NCBI GenBank assembly: GCA_003864495.1
Contig: ML133450.1
Coordinates: 539,968 to 603,967, forward strand
DNA length: 64,000 nt
Source of the DNA: Nemopilema nomurai
Taxonomy: Eukaryota; Cnidaria; Scyphozoa; Rhizostomeae; Rhizostomatidae
Reading direction: 5' to 3'
Shown here piece after piece: positions 48,118 through 61,397 of this stretch. The stretch's first letter is position 1, and each line of letters begins with the position of its first letter. The position numbers were made by a program, and so were the translations under genes. The notes under the pieces were generated by a model. That model saw only the letters and a list, made by a program, of their open reading frames with translations, was not told the DNA's origin and did no database searches.

Positions 48118-51100
48118 CTTCGTGCCAAAATAGACTATATCTGGCGAAGTATTTTGGCTCGACACCAAAGCATGATAACCGACTGAAAGAAGGAAGCCCG
48201 ACTCACCTTTGTTTTTCACCGTATGACAATAGCTCTAAGTTGCTACCAGACTGCAACGGTTGGAGGGTCCTGTTGATATCCCGGTCGTCTTTTTCAACCT
48301 CCAGATTTGCTTACCTTATTCCGCAAGGCAAGTAGAGATGCGAAGTACCCTCTTTCGACTTCCTTTTTCATTCAGTGAAACGGAACCTGATCTCGGTCGA
48401 CCCTCCAGCAACGCTGACATATACTGGTGAAGGCCCGATGTCGCCCCACCGAGGTATGAACGGCGGCTTCCTGTTGTGTGGAGCTTTCATTCGGGCGAGC
48501 AAACTGCGCGGCAAAAACAATGCCTGAGATCTCCTTTTGATTCCTCCAATCTTAACCTGCTTGAATCCCGTTTGACGTCATTTGCAATCAACTGCATTTA
48601 CTCATCATGCACAACGCAAACAAACAAATGAGATGTTAGATCTCAATTTTGAATAAAAAGCTTCTATTGATGTTAACGAGATGGGCGAACACAATGTTTT
48701 ACAGGAAGCGGTAGTTGAATTATCGCACGTGGCGAACAGGCGACGCATCCCGAATGTGAATCGCACAGTCACGATACAGCAAAACCCTGCGAACAAGAGC
48801 ATAGGAAAATTTGAACCTACAAACTGATTTGTGGAAAAAAACACCCAAAGATAGAGCCAAAAAGGGCCGACTTTTTATGTTCTTATGAGGCTGTACATCG
48901 TATTAAGAAATATTTGAAATTCACAAAATCAGAAAGTATACTTAACAAGTCGTTGTGGTTTGATTAATTGTTCTCGTCCACTGTTATAAATACGCATCCA
49001 GTTGCTATAAATGGACACCTCGAAACTTCAGGAAAAAAGCAAATTATTTCATTTTCTTTATTTCATATTATGATTAAAATTGTTATACATCGACAAAATA
49101 CCATATCCTCCAACATTTGAAATGCGTCCATGCCATCCTAAAAACTAGTTACTTTTATATTGTGCATCATAGTTGTAAGTGTCTTTGTTATAAGAACGGT
49201 ACACGTGGAAGATCATAAACACCACATTTGTTAAAACCTAATCCTTCTTCTTTAAGAAAAGCAAGTTCTTATTTGCGGGGTTTTTACTGTATTCCATAAA
49301 TGTAATAGACGAGAATTAGAGTACGTAAAATTTGTTACTCGGTACGACTAAATGTCACGATTACTGCTAAAATTATTATTTTCTCTTTATATTTAACCCA
49401 TTAAAATAGAGTGAATCACATAGCTCCATCAAAGCTACGGCCTGACAAGCTTGGCTGCCTTAAATTGGCGATACATATTATATTTTATAAGAATAATGTC
49501 TACAATGACATTGAGGCTCAGATTTTATAGAATTTAAGAATTTAAGTAGAACGCCAGGCTCAACCTTCATCAAGACTAAATTTTACCGTAAATCGATCTT
49601 TCTCCCAAAGTAAACAACTGTAAATTTGACTCAACAGATCAGAAAAGAATAAATATTTCTATGACCTTAAGGCAAATTTACACATTTTGTTGAGCCAGAA
49701 TAATTTGAGCATAATGTTAGGATCAAAATCGAAAAGTTGAGTATTGAGGCTCGAAAAAAATTGATATTCTTACAAAAATAAAGCCACATCACAGCAGTTT
49801 CATTAAAAACGGAAGCCACATCTATATGTTTAGATTGCAACACGCTTCAGGCACTAAAGTAGAGGCTGGGATGGGGCTGAAACTGGAGCTTTGAAGGGGA
49901 GACTGCCTCTATTTATGATTGGGTAGGAAACAGCTCTTTTCTACTTTTTGGGATTGCTCTTGGACAAGTTCAGGCCAAAAGCAACTCTTCTTTAAAGGAA
50001 ATCTTCTATCACTTTTCTCTACTATACTGCTTATTTTTAAACTATTGACTGGGCTGGCTTTAAAACCATGACGTCAGCTACTTTCAATAAATTTTAAGGC
50101 ACTATCTTCGTGGTGTTTAAGCCCCAGATAAACGAATGTTTGAAAACGACTGAACCCAAATAACATCATCTATGAAACGAAATTGGGCTCTCTGTTGACG
50201 TGGAAGAAAATAAGGCCTAAACTAGGTGAAGGAAACAGTGTAGTTGATAGCACAACATATTTCAATCCAATTTAAGATAACACTCACTAATTATCAAAGA
50301 AAGAAAACTCTGAATGTAATTAGATGTGACAATTAGCAACTATACGTGACTTTACAATAATTAACAGAATCACCGAAACGGAAATGATACATTAGAATAA
50401 GGCAATACATAGCTGTCAACATAATGGCACTGCACTCAGATATTGCACGCAACGCAACTCCTAATTCGTTTTATTTACATTTTCGTGTTTGATCGATTAG
50501 TTTTTGTATACATTTGATGTATAGCCGGCTCTAAAGTTTCATAGAATGTCTATTCCCTCTTCAAAACATTTGATATGATAAACTGTGAATTAGGGAGACT
50601 AGCTGTATCCATTTCAATTAAGCTGAGAATGGTTGCATATCGGCGGGAAAAGCCTACTACCGAAAGCAAGAAGAACTATCGTTAACACTATATCAGACTT
50701 TGTAAAATGTAAAACGGGAAATGTAAAATGGACTAACAACATCAAAACTATTCTTGAGGTATCTTCATGTCATATATATATAGTGTAAAATGGTATATCA
50801 TAGATACTTCCGTAGCACAGTGCTCAATACGTTTGCACGTAGAGCGTGATATATCATAGAGTTGAAGAAAGTAAAACTGCATGGTTTATCTCTACAAGCC
50901 TGTTTCGTGAGTAACTCACTCTTCGGGAGATGTTCTGTAAAATGGTATGTATATATATATGGGTTATGTAATCTGTATATAGTGTAGGAAATTCTTAAAC
51001 TTTATTTAAAGATGAGTTTTTACAACTCTATCAATAGCAAAACGCAGCCATCAAATCAAGCAACAATGTACTCAATCCTAAAGAAAGGTTTTCAAATCGA

Positions 51101-51422
51101 AAACTATCTCAAGGCACTGCCTTTCCAACCCTTGCTGGGTTGGGGCTGCGCATCACAATCTTTCAGTTTAAATTGGAAAGATGGTCAAACAGTGATCATA
51201 ATTTACGTAAATGGGACACATGCACTGCTAATGAAGTTGGGATGAATACCACACCTTACTAAAATTATCGGCTATTATTAATACGAGACATTTATACATA
51301 CCTCGAAACATTTTTCTAAATTTGAATTTTATGCATTAATATCAAAAAATAGGCAGAATAAAATGATTGCAAATATAGCAAAATTTGTAAGGGAAAATTT
51401 TAGGTTTCGATGCGAATGATAC
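48118..51422. other. Intergenic, no supported gene
   Basis: Low-complexity AT-rich DNA with only short open frames. It contains CRE octamers at 48573 and 50069. Near 50915 is the palindrome TGAGTAACTCA, inside a segment of the form CTGTTTCGTGAGTAACTCAC. That segment may be part of a dispersed element. Confidence 0.4.
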
Positions 51423-51588
51423 CTGTAAAGTACAATTATTCCATTGCTGAGTTTCTATCTGTTTGATGCTGTTATGTTCTGTTGCAATCTCTTTCCATTT
51501 AGGAGTTAAATTGTAATTTTCCTTATGTTTAAATGGGGCTCTCGCTTTTCCACTGATGGCGTATGGAGACCCACCACGTTTCATGTAC
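51423..51588 (-). CDS. Candidate internal exon, unknown protein
   Basis: On the minus strand, acceptor ACCAGTTCAG is followed by a 166-nt open stretch. It encodes YMKRGGSPYAISGKARAPFK, then KENYNLTPKWKEI and QQWNNCTLQ, and ends at donor CAG|GTATCA. Codon composition and both splice sites look plausible. The leading base implies an upstream exon of phase 2. No partner exon was found on either side and the family is unknown. Confidence 0.28.
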
Positions 51589-51689
51589 CTGAACTGGTGG
51601 TATGTATTAATTGTATATATATTACGGCTATGCCCCGGCTCAGGGCGTAAACATAATTTTTAAACAATCATTATCATCTTTATCACCGT

Positions 51690-52018
<329 letters not shown>

Positions 52019-54560
52019 TGCAGTGCCAGTTCCATGGTTAATGAACGCCGGAATTAAGCAGCCTAGAGTGCGAATTGCGAATATTCTTAACCCAGTTTTC
52101 ATTGATGAAATAACACCGTAATATGAAATAGAATTTAATGCCAAACAGCAACATGTTACATCGAAACACAGCACAGGTTTGTGAGCAAGTTGGATATTCC
52201 TGAAACAGAACGTCACAATTTCGTGCCTAGTAAGCTTGGCAGTTTAGCCTGTCGGCTTCTGAGCTTGAAATGCAACTTATCTGAGGGAAGAATTTTAGTT
52301 AGTAGCTGACGGATTAAAATTACACCACAGGAGCTGAAGTTCAGCTGAAAGTATGCAAATAGTAAATAATATGGGTGGGTTAATAAATAATTGTATCTCA
52401 ATTATTGATTACCAAATTGTCACCGCCTGAGACTATTTTGACCTTGACTCAATTTAGGACAGAATGTTAATCAGTAGAGTTAATCAGTTAACCAGAGTTT
52501 TCGAATATCTACTGGCAAATAAGTCCAAACACCAGACAGATAATTAAGCACGCTGCTTTCTTTGCTCAGAGGCTTAATAATGAAGTTGCACTCGACACCT
52601 CTCTAGTGTTTCAAAAGAATCTAACTCAAAAACATGAATCTACAATTCTGGTTTATAACTTCTTTTGGCAACATTACAGATAACCACTCCCTTTGTTCAC
52701 CATTCTTTCGACTGCAATTGAAGTTATTATTTCCCAAAAACAAACGAGAGTGGTGTAATTCCACAAATGTACCCACCAAGAAAAACAAGTTTCTTTCATT
52801 TAACTTTGTGTAGAGGAATAAAATGGTTATGATATTACATTTGATTGTTTGTGTTGGATGATTAAATAAAGTCCAAAAATTCCTGATAAAATGTAGAATC
52901 TCGGGTTCTGCTTGATATCATTTTTAATCCAAATATGCGAACATTTTCAAATTTTGGCTAGCCGCTTTGGATACCATTTAAGTTTAACTGAAATATAAGA
53001 GCTAGCAATGTAAAAATGAATTTAGAGCTATGCGGAAAGATTTACTTTTACAATTTTAGAACTTGTTTCCGAAGATTAATATCGTATTTTATTGAGAAAT
53101 CTGATCCTCTCCATTCAGCACGTAGAGACAAAGGGGGGTAAACTGAGACGCGAGCTTGTAAGAAACTACAAGGATTAAACGAAGACACAGTCTTAAAATG
53201 GAACGCTCCTCAGAACCCTTTACTGGACAATTTCGAATTCAAACATACTGGGTCTATTTGCGAACGGTTTTAGCCGTTACAATTTGGCCAGCCACAGAAA
53301 GCTCATTGGTAGTAAAAGCCTCAAATGTCTATTTGCCTGTCGTGTTAATGAGTAAGCTCTGCTGAAAAAAGGCGCAGTTTATTTACTATTAGCAAAGTTT
53401 AGCCTTGAACATACTAATATACTAACATTTCTGGGAAGGAGGGTGCTTGTTAAAAGCGGCAGTTGTTGGTAGGACTTTTCTGGCGCTGTCGAAAAGGGTA
53501 AATTCCAAATTATTGACTGTATAGAAATTGGTAATTGGAGAGGCGCTTAATCAAGGAAGTAGGCAATGTTTAATTTTAATGAGAACGATTTATCAGTGAC
53601 TTAGTGGAGGCATCTGTCCTGAACAGTCGATATCGAACTTGAGACCACTGAATACAAAAAAACTGTTTTTGAAAACGTCTTAAATTCACCGCTTTTCTAT
53701 TCGCCGTATAAACCCTAGGGTCACTCTGAAAAAGACAACAACAGATTGTCAAAGTGTTGATAAACGTAGCTCTTGCAACACCGACCAGGTCCTAGTACAC
53801 ATGTTTCTCAGCTCTCAAGCGAGTTTCTCTTTTGGCTCAAAAGTCCTCCACTGGCTCGCCAATGTGATGTTAAATATGTTTTCCTTGAACGTGACCACAA
53901 AGTTCCACAATTTCCGGAGGCCATTTAAATTTGGGTTAACCCAGTGCTTGCTTTGGTTGGCTGTTCTGAGCATGCGCACTGGACGTTCTAGCCTGGCTCC
54001 AATTAGACCCTGCTTCCTAGCACGCATGAAGCCAAGGGTCGTGGAGTGTGAGCATTGGCTGCACAGCCAACCGTTTTCCGTCCATCTTTGCCCATCAAAA
54101 TACTTTAGGACGAAACCATGTTTTGGTCCAGAACCTTAGAAGAAATTATAAAAAGAATGCAAGGAAACCAGTAGCAGTTTGGTAAGGCGTGATTATAAAA
54201 CGTAGCATAATGGTCGCGTCATGTAAGCATAAAGGCTGCGGTGTTTATAAGGAACTTTTTTTACTTTTCTGTCAAGCTAAGCTCGTCTTTCATATGAATT
54301 TATATTTATTCATATTTCATGTTATTAGAAACCGAGTTGTTAGTCCCTTGAATGGACTTAAATCATTCGTTAACCAGATTTATGCATTTTTAAACAATGA
54401 ATGGTTCCTTTAAAAGAACAGGCCAGGATCTCCTACATTTTACTCAGATGACAAGCTGACTTCAACACGACTGTGAACGGGGCCAGAATCACTTGTGAAC
54501 GAGGCTGACTTCAAAATATTGCGAAGAAAACAGAACTGGACTGATTTTCTTTCAGCATGT
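52019..54560. other. Intergenic, no supported gene
   Basis: Open frames near 53801-54139 occur on both strands over the same bases. They include a CAGTGCGCATGCTCAGAAC stretch that looks like a dispersed repeat rather than coding sequence. Nothing else stands out. Confidence 0.4.
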
Positions 54561-54662
54561 GCGGAATCTTAATTGCGGAATCTTATTTGCGGAATCTTAA
54601 TTGCGGAATCTTAATTGCGGAATCTTAATTGCGGAATCTTAATTGCGGAATCTTAATTGCGG
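54561..54662. repeat. 14-bp minisatellite, seven copies
   Basis: GCGGAATCTTAATT recurs exactly every 14 bp from 54561, with one substitution in copy 2, and ends in a partial copy. Confidence 0.95.
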
Positions 54663-55198
54663 GTGCAAGGCGCATACGGGCTACAATGGCTGTCGCTGGC
54701 AGAGGCTCCTGTGCAGCTCTCAGGTTGAATGGATCTAGAAGATGAAAAGGATTAGTAATCTTGAAAATGATTAGTAATCTTCAAAGAGACCGAGTGAGTA
54801 CACAGAGATAAGAAAATGAAATTGTGTCCAAACTTCCAAAGTCTCATCACACGACACCAGGAAAAAACGGGATAGATCTCCCAGCCTGTCCGACTTTGGC
54901 CTAACTGACGCAAGAAAATTTGGTTTCGCTCAGATTTAGCTAAACCATGCCAGTGGCACCAAAAAATCGTTCATGGCCTGGTCCTCGAAATGTCACATGC
55001 TCGAATTCGACCAATAAAGTTGCTGCTATTTGGCGCCATTTTACAAGTACAGCTTAACGACTAGAAAAACAGATAATATTGTCGTGTAGCTTATGATAAA
55101 TCAAATGAATCTCCATAAGAAGTATAAACCAATAGAGATACAAAAGGACGAGGATGCAAAAGAACACTTTTCATTCTCGTGCGTCACATAGTCAAATA

Positions 55199-55547
55199 AC
55201 ATACTAGAATCTGCTGGCATCGAAAAAGTCTGCAACATTGACGGTCGCCATTTTGTCTATGATTACGTCACAGCGACAATGCTACAATCATGACGGCAAT
55301 CAAGGCCATCAATCATGTTGGGAAGAAGTTCTCTGAAGCAAGGATGGCTGCTCAGAATCAAAGCAAAGGAAATCGCCTTCAGTGCATGGCGGCCATGGTT
55401 GTATACAGACCAGTCTAAAAGTCCAACCAAAGAAGAAACCTTTTGATTCAGGTGGGTGTAAGCCAGACCGCGAGGGAAGTCAGACTGTATCATCTCTGCA
55501 AACAGCGTTATCCGAAAAAGGCCGCCCGTTTGTGATCCAGCACGCAA
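55199..55547 (-). other. Possible minus-strand first exon or promoter region
   Basis: A 94-codon minus-strand open frame (55547-55263) with helical, hydrophobic content (ALKAISFALILSSHP) is followed by TGACGTAA at 55270-55263. An ATG in strong context (AAAATGGCG) lies at 55251-55249. That ATG opens a 15-codon frame (MATVNVADFFDASRF) whose stop overlaps a good donor, GTATGT. Either the long frame is an exon, or this is a promoter with a first coding exon. No partner exon was found and both readings are tentative. Confidence 0.25.
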
Positions 55548-57475
55548 ACTGGTGAACCCATTCTTTATGATTCATGTTTAATAATCTAATTCTACGGAGA
55601 AAAACATCCCAGCCGTGAAAATGAAGCGATGTATTGTTTCGCCTGACTGACATTTACTCCAGTCAGAATTTGATGGAAAAAGAATCCGGCATGGAACTAA
55701 GCGGGTTTAGTAAACAAGTCAAGGCAAAGAAATCATGTTTTTAGAATCAATTGCTTTTAGAATCAATGAAGTGATTTTGAAAAATGAAAGGGGTTTACGT
55801 GAATCAGAGGAACAAAAACTAGAAAAGAAGTGAGTTAAATGAGAAATATTTGGAGAGATAAAAGCATCCCAGCGAAAAAAACAGGATTATTGAAAGTTAC
55901 TTGCGTCCAATAAAGCGAGTTATTGGCCCAAATGTCCATCTTTAAACCAAAGGGAACAACATGAATAGAATGAAAAGGGATTAAGAGAAAGTAGAAGTCT
56001 TTGAGTTTTAATGTCTGTCCATTGTCCATATCAGCAGGAGATATGGATAAGTTTTGCTGAAAAGATAACAAATATATTGCTGTCGGAAAAACTTCTAGTA
56101 ACTCTTAACAGAAGGCAATTATTAAATTTTGTCTAATCGTCAACAGCAAAGATTGAACTGATTTGAGATTAAATTACATTAAATTGATAAGATAACGTAT
56201 AATGCATGATAAATTCTATGACCTCATCTTTATAACTCTAATAATTCTCCTCTTGGAAATAATAACCGTTAACCCTTAACAGTGGAATATTGTCCTTTTT
56301 TAAGCAAGGATATGTTATATGACTACATAAAGTAGTGGCAGACCAAAAGTGAACATAGAGAAACTCAAGACAATTGATGGTGACAGAAAAGGTACATAAT
56401 GGGTAACAGTTAGTTGATCCTTCCCCCGGAAAATGTCCAATAGAAACAAGGCTTAATAGGACAAAGTAACAAGGCCTATAGGACATTTAATAGATCTCCA
56501 CTGAGGCCACACCGTAAAAAGTCTTTAGATTCAACATTTAAGTGCCCTATTAGTCTTTTACCCAGTGCTGATTCAGGCACGTCTCAGATTGATTCGTACT
56601 GTAGTTGCATGGCTCAGTAATAGCGATTTAGTTACTTTTTGAAGTGTTTTGCTCAACAAAGCCCAACCTCAAACTCCTGGATCACTTTTTGTCACTTGTT
56701 TTCTAAAAAGGACTACTCTTGCAGGAACTGGTTGGACACGCAAATTATATTGTACATGTATAATCATTTTTAACCTTAACTTGTGATGTAATGCCCTAGA
56801 TTCTTTCAGACTAGTTTTAACAGCAACGATATAAAGGTGCTCTTACAGAAAACATGGCCTACTTTTATCGATACGTCGAATGCTCTTATTGTTGACAAAT
56901 AGAATAGCCGGTGTATCTTTCTTTATTTCTCAAAGATACACCGCATCATACTGCTTGTTTCTAGCTAGTAATCCAACCAGCTAGTATTACCACTAAACCA
57001 GCACTACTTGTATTTGCATACTTAACTACATACGTTTATACTAAGTGATTAAATTAAAAAACGGATTATTATTATCTTTGCCCTTATCATTGATTATCTA
57101 TACTATTATTATTACTACTGTCATCATTATCGCCACTGCTGTCCTTTGGTATTCAAGGCTTTAGAATTAATGTATTTCGTGGAAAGCAGGCTTAATTTTC
57201 TCGTCACACAAGATCGACCTGTTCCATTGGAAACTGAATTTTTCCTCAGATTGCTATACAGAAACACAGCCAAGCACACAAACAAACAATGAAACGTGGC
57301 CATAAAAAGACAGGCAACGTTAAGGGTATTGGGAAGTCGTCTGTGGCAACGTGATATATATGAAAGTGAATATTTTCATTTTTTCTTTGATTTCTCTTTC
57401 CAACAACTGTTCGTTTGCATCAGACATTTCACCGCATCAAATCTGTTTTCGAATACTTAAAAGTACTTTTTTCGT
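55548..57475. other. Intergenic, no supported gene
   Basis: AT-rich DNA without recognisable coding, RNA genes or tandem repeats. Confidence 0.4.
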
Positions 57476-57642
57476 CCGACACTCCTCGGAGTATGCAATT
57501 GTCGGAAGATAACCAAAAACTGACCGAACAAAAATGCGGATCGAAAACACTAGAGGGTGATAAGCAGAGCGCGTGATTGGTTATAATTGGCCAATCTGCG
57601 TTACTTAACACCTAACTTTAGAAGAGCCCAAGGGAAAAGACG
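57476..57642. repeat. Dispersed repeat, copy 2
   Basis: Second copy of the element at 44804-44963, in the same orientation, with several small indels. The palindromic head (CCGACACTCCTCGGAGT) and the GAAGAGCCCAAGGGAAAAGA tail are best conserved. Between them lie ATTGG and CCAAT pentamers. Confidence 0.75.
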
Positions 57643-58265
57643 CTTTTCATTTGTGCTTTCCGCATACACCCAATTCCTTATTTTAGAGGATGGGAATGCC
57701 TTTGTCATCTCCACTCTCTAAACCACCCTGGTTAGGCAACTGCGACCCGGCAAATAACGATGTATGTTGGAATCAGTAGGTTTCATCATAAAGACATGCC
57801 AAGCAGAAAAAAGCCAACAATCCATTCTACCGAAAAACGGAAACTAATTTTAAGAATATCAGCGTTGTGATATACAAAAAAGCAAAAAGCGTTACAAAAC
57901 TCGTGCGAAAATCGTGCAAAAGCTCTTTTTGATACAAAACAAGTCACTACCAGATAACTACTGTATGTGATCACACATACGTACATATGCCTACAGTCAT
58001 TAGCTATTTGTATTTTACAATATGCATTATAGAAAACGGAAGCCAAATGAACACGGTAGAGAGCCTGCTCTGTGCGGAAGAAATAAGTGACTCTACATCT
58101 CAATATAAAGGTTCCTCATAGAACCCACAAATATCTTGGTAGGTAACAATTGTGAATATGTGTGCTAATATTAAAAGACGAAGATTACAATAGATTTGAG
58201 TACCTACGGACATGTATGACAGAGAAGTGCAACCAAGGCCTCTTCTTTCTTAGCAGGGCTGGCGA

Positions 58266-58490
58266 TGCACTGCAATAGGGAGGGGAGAAGGTCGTTTAGT
58301 CAATGCATTGTAATAGGGAGGGGAGAAGGTGGTTTAGTAAATGCACTGTAATAGGGAGGGGAGAAGGTGGTTTAGTAAATGCACTGTAATCGGGAGGGGA
58401 GAAGGTGGTTTAGTGAATGCACTGTAATAGGGAGGGGAGAAGGTGGTTTAGTAAATGCACTGTAATAGGGAGGGGAGAAGGTGGTTTAGT
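58266..58490. repeat. 38-bp minisatellite, six copies
   Basis: The TGCACTGTAA start recurs at 58266, 58304, 58342, 58380, 58418 and 58456, exactly 38 bp apart. It is followed by the purine-rich block AGGGAGGGGAGAAGGTGG. Copies differ by a few substitutions. Confidence 0.95.
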
Positions 58491-59108
58491 CAAAGATTAT
58501 ATGACATGTCAACTCAACATGGCATTAAGTTATAACCACATGGTATGTGCTTGCTATCGAACGTGTTCGTGAAAACGACTAGAATAATCATCCTTGTAAG
58601 GGGCACAGACATACTTATAGCCACCTACAATGGAGGTGCGGGAACTTGAAGGGTTGAACAAAGGCTAACTCTAGTTCATAGTGGGAGAAAGCAGGGTAAA
58701 TCTGACTTGTAAGGTTCAAGGCAAAGGTGATGGATTGTACTGAAGCATGCAAACTGGGCTACTGACACAAGAGAACACCCTTCTCGCGGGTTATTAATAT
58801 CAAGGTAAGTGCCCTGCCTAAAGGTTTCAAAATGCCCTTGACGATGGGAAAAATTTCTTTGCAACTTAACCAGTTGATTTTCATTATGGAAATCAAAATA
58901 ATAACGGCAACAAAACAAAGACATTGTAGAATTCAGCCTGCATATCATTGTTCTTCAAATAAAAAATTTAGCCAAAAATCAAAGAGAGCCTTACTTTTTT
59001 ATTATCCTAATATAATGTGCCTGGGCAAGACGCAGTTATAAAAATACTAGGACGAGACAGAAGACCGGTACATAACTTTATGGATTTAAGAATTACTCAG
59101 CATTCACT

Positions 59109-59114
59109 TTTATT
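59109..59114 (-). terminator. Candidate poly(A) signal of GGT-c
   Basis: AATAAA on the minus strand, about 162 nt beyond the GGT-c stop codon. Confidence 0.35.
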
Positions 59115-59275
59115 TGTTTAATCAGTTAGGCATGTTTTAGAAGAAGATTCCAGCCAACTTGCCGGTAACTAGGAAACCTTCTCTCTCCCTGCGTGTTACC
59201 CGCCAGCATCAGTATAAAGCAAGCATCCTCAAATTAGCAAAAACACCCACCAAGAATCCTGGAATTTCAGGTGCA

Positions 59276-59548
59276 TTAGTACCCATCAGGAACCCCCATC
59301 TTTCGTGGATCTGACATTGCATAGATTGTCGATGCATCTTCTCTATACACTGCCTGAACGACGGACTTTGACGGGCTTTCCTTGACCACGTGCCCGAGTT
59401 TCTTTAGGCCATCTACGATACCACTGGCTAGCTTGTACTTCTGGTTGGAACTGATAAAGATGTTATTGGGCAGCAACTGGTGATGGAGCCTTGGGTTAGC
59501 GACTGCAGGTCCAAGTTTCATTCCGAACAATATTCTATTCATGATTAC
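59276..59548 (-). CDS. Gamma-glutamyltransferase GGT-c, last exon only
   Basis: An acceptor (CGTTTTAG) opens a 273-nt frame that reads VIMNRILFGMKLGPAV, PRLHHQLLPN, SGIVDGLKKLGHVVKES, VVQAVYRED and SDPRKMGVPDGY before a stop. It aligns end to end with the last exons of GGT-a and GGT-b and starts in the same phase (0). PRLHHQLLPN is close to the canonical GGT sequence. The two other paralogues are altered at this place. No exon 6 could be found up to the 32-bp satellite, so the upstream exons lie beyond it, outside the window, or are lost. Confidence 0.85.
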   Translation of the reverse strand, partial: VIMNRILFGMKLGPAVANPRLHHQLLPNNIFISSNQKYKLASGIVDGLKKLGHVVKESPSKSVVQAVYREDASTIYAMSDPRKMGVPDGY

Positions 59549-61397
59549 CTAAAACGAAATGCTCATATGAAACAACCTCCAAAAAAATGACAAAAAACAT
59601 TAATGCTGTCCTTTTTAGCGTTCGTGGGCATAGCAGAAATCGTTCTTTACTTTGGAACTCTCAAAACCATGGTAGAAAATCCATTTTTTAGAAATTGTTG
59701 CAATTTTTATACTGTGGCCACTGTTTTATCAGGACAGGTTTTATCGCTGCATGGCCAAAGCTAGTGAAAAGAAATAAAATACTCAAAAAGCTAGCTGAAT
59801 AGAAGCAATATGAAAGACTGAAACAATGACAGTTCCTGCCGGGCATGCCCGACGAAAAATCATTCTAGTTGGAGTTCAAATTCCATCTTTATATCTTGAG
59901 AATATGCTCGCTTTCATTGAGTAATTTGATTGCAAGTTTATGATATCATTTGCCACTGTTGCTGGTTGATATAAAGTTTGCGTTTGTAGCTGGAAATCTC
60001 TAGCATGACTGCAGTAACAAGCCGAGAATTAGGTCGTAGCTGAAGTCGTTTGATGTTGTTGCACCATCGTACGATTGCCTGGGATTCAATGAAACAAAAC
60101 ACTCCAAAAATTTTGGATTTAAAAATGACGCACATTCGATGAAAAAGGATTAAGAGGTCAGTGATGAATGGCGGTAGAGCGGCGTGTGAGAAGACATCGC
60201 TGAAGTTGATTTGAAGACGGACTCGAGGGTAAATCCTTGGAAAACAAAAGGATTAGGCAACCAGTGCCACATCACACACCACCGATTCGCAAGAGTTAGG
60301 AATAAGCAACTGCATAAAGGGAGAATTTACGGCTCAACTGGTGTACTGATTGAAGTGTGGAGAATTGCTTTCCTTTTAACCTTGTTTATATACATCTTTA
60401 CATCATTTCATCGTTTGTACATGATAGCTTTAGTCTTTACGCATTTTCAACACACATTGGAGCTCATTATTGCATGGCCTATTAACCCCGTTTTCCAAGA
60501 AAACAGTTGTGTAAGTAGTTTTATAAGTAGCGCCGCGATTACGCTAGTTTGAGGTGAAAGGTATATAGTGAATTTCTTAATAACATATATAACTCTAGAG
60601 CGACGAGTTCGCTTCATGCTTTTCCACGTTTAGAAATCTTGAAATGAGACTTCAAAGCTTCCTTGGCTAATTAAAAATGCTTTGCTTGCCAATACGATTC
60701 ATAGTCTTTTCAAACCAGTTGTCTTTTCAAAAAAGCATGCAACATTTGCAAGCCAACCACTTTTACAAGTTAGTTTGTAAGTGGCACACCTTCATAAAAA
60801 AGCACTATGACAAAATAAATAGATATGACAATGCAATGGTGATAATGGTAACAATGTTGAGGGCGACAAAATTGGCGACAATGGTGACAATAAGCATGGT
60901 AGTGGTTGCGATAGTACAGTTGTGATTGAATACTAGATGCAAAGAGACACTGGGCTAAAACAAAGTTTGTTTCTATGGCAGAATACAAAGAAAGTGCATA
61001 GAATGTAACAACGGTGGCATTTTTTCAACCTCTAGATCGTCCAGTAATCGGTCAAAGTAGAACATGGTTGCCAAACAATGCCAGGTGAAATCAATGAAAA
61101 GTTAATAAATAAATAAACAATCATAGCAAGAATGAGAATATCTGAAGACAATTCCTTGTGAATCATCAAGAGGTACAGAAAATAGTTTTGAACAGTTCTA
61201 TACACATTTTGGGGATAGGGCTCTTTTTGTGATAACCTTTTGAAGATACACATTTGCATGACTTAGATTTCACTTACCTTAGGTCACTATTGGTGACCTG
61301 ATGTCTGATCTCGGAATAGAGAGTCAAGGAAAATTGAAAAAATGATATTGAAGTCAAGACCAAACTTTCCATACAGTAGCTCAATAAGCGGACAATC
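59549..61397. other. Region upstream of the GGT-c exon, no exon found
   Basis: In GGT-a and GGT-b the last intron is about 0.9-1.0 kb. Here 1.85 kb shows no exon-6 signature (no NNE-x2-D, PLSS or GASGG equivalent) on the minus strand. A plus-strand ORF at 60211-60552 has no recognised features. Confidence 0.5.

Noticed and set aside
53801..54139. 112-codon plus-strand ORF and its antisense partner
   Set aside because: Both strands are open over the same bases, and the segment contains repeat-like GCGCATGC phrases. There is no splice or domain support.
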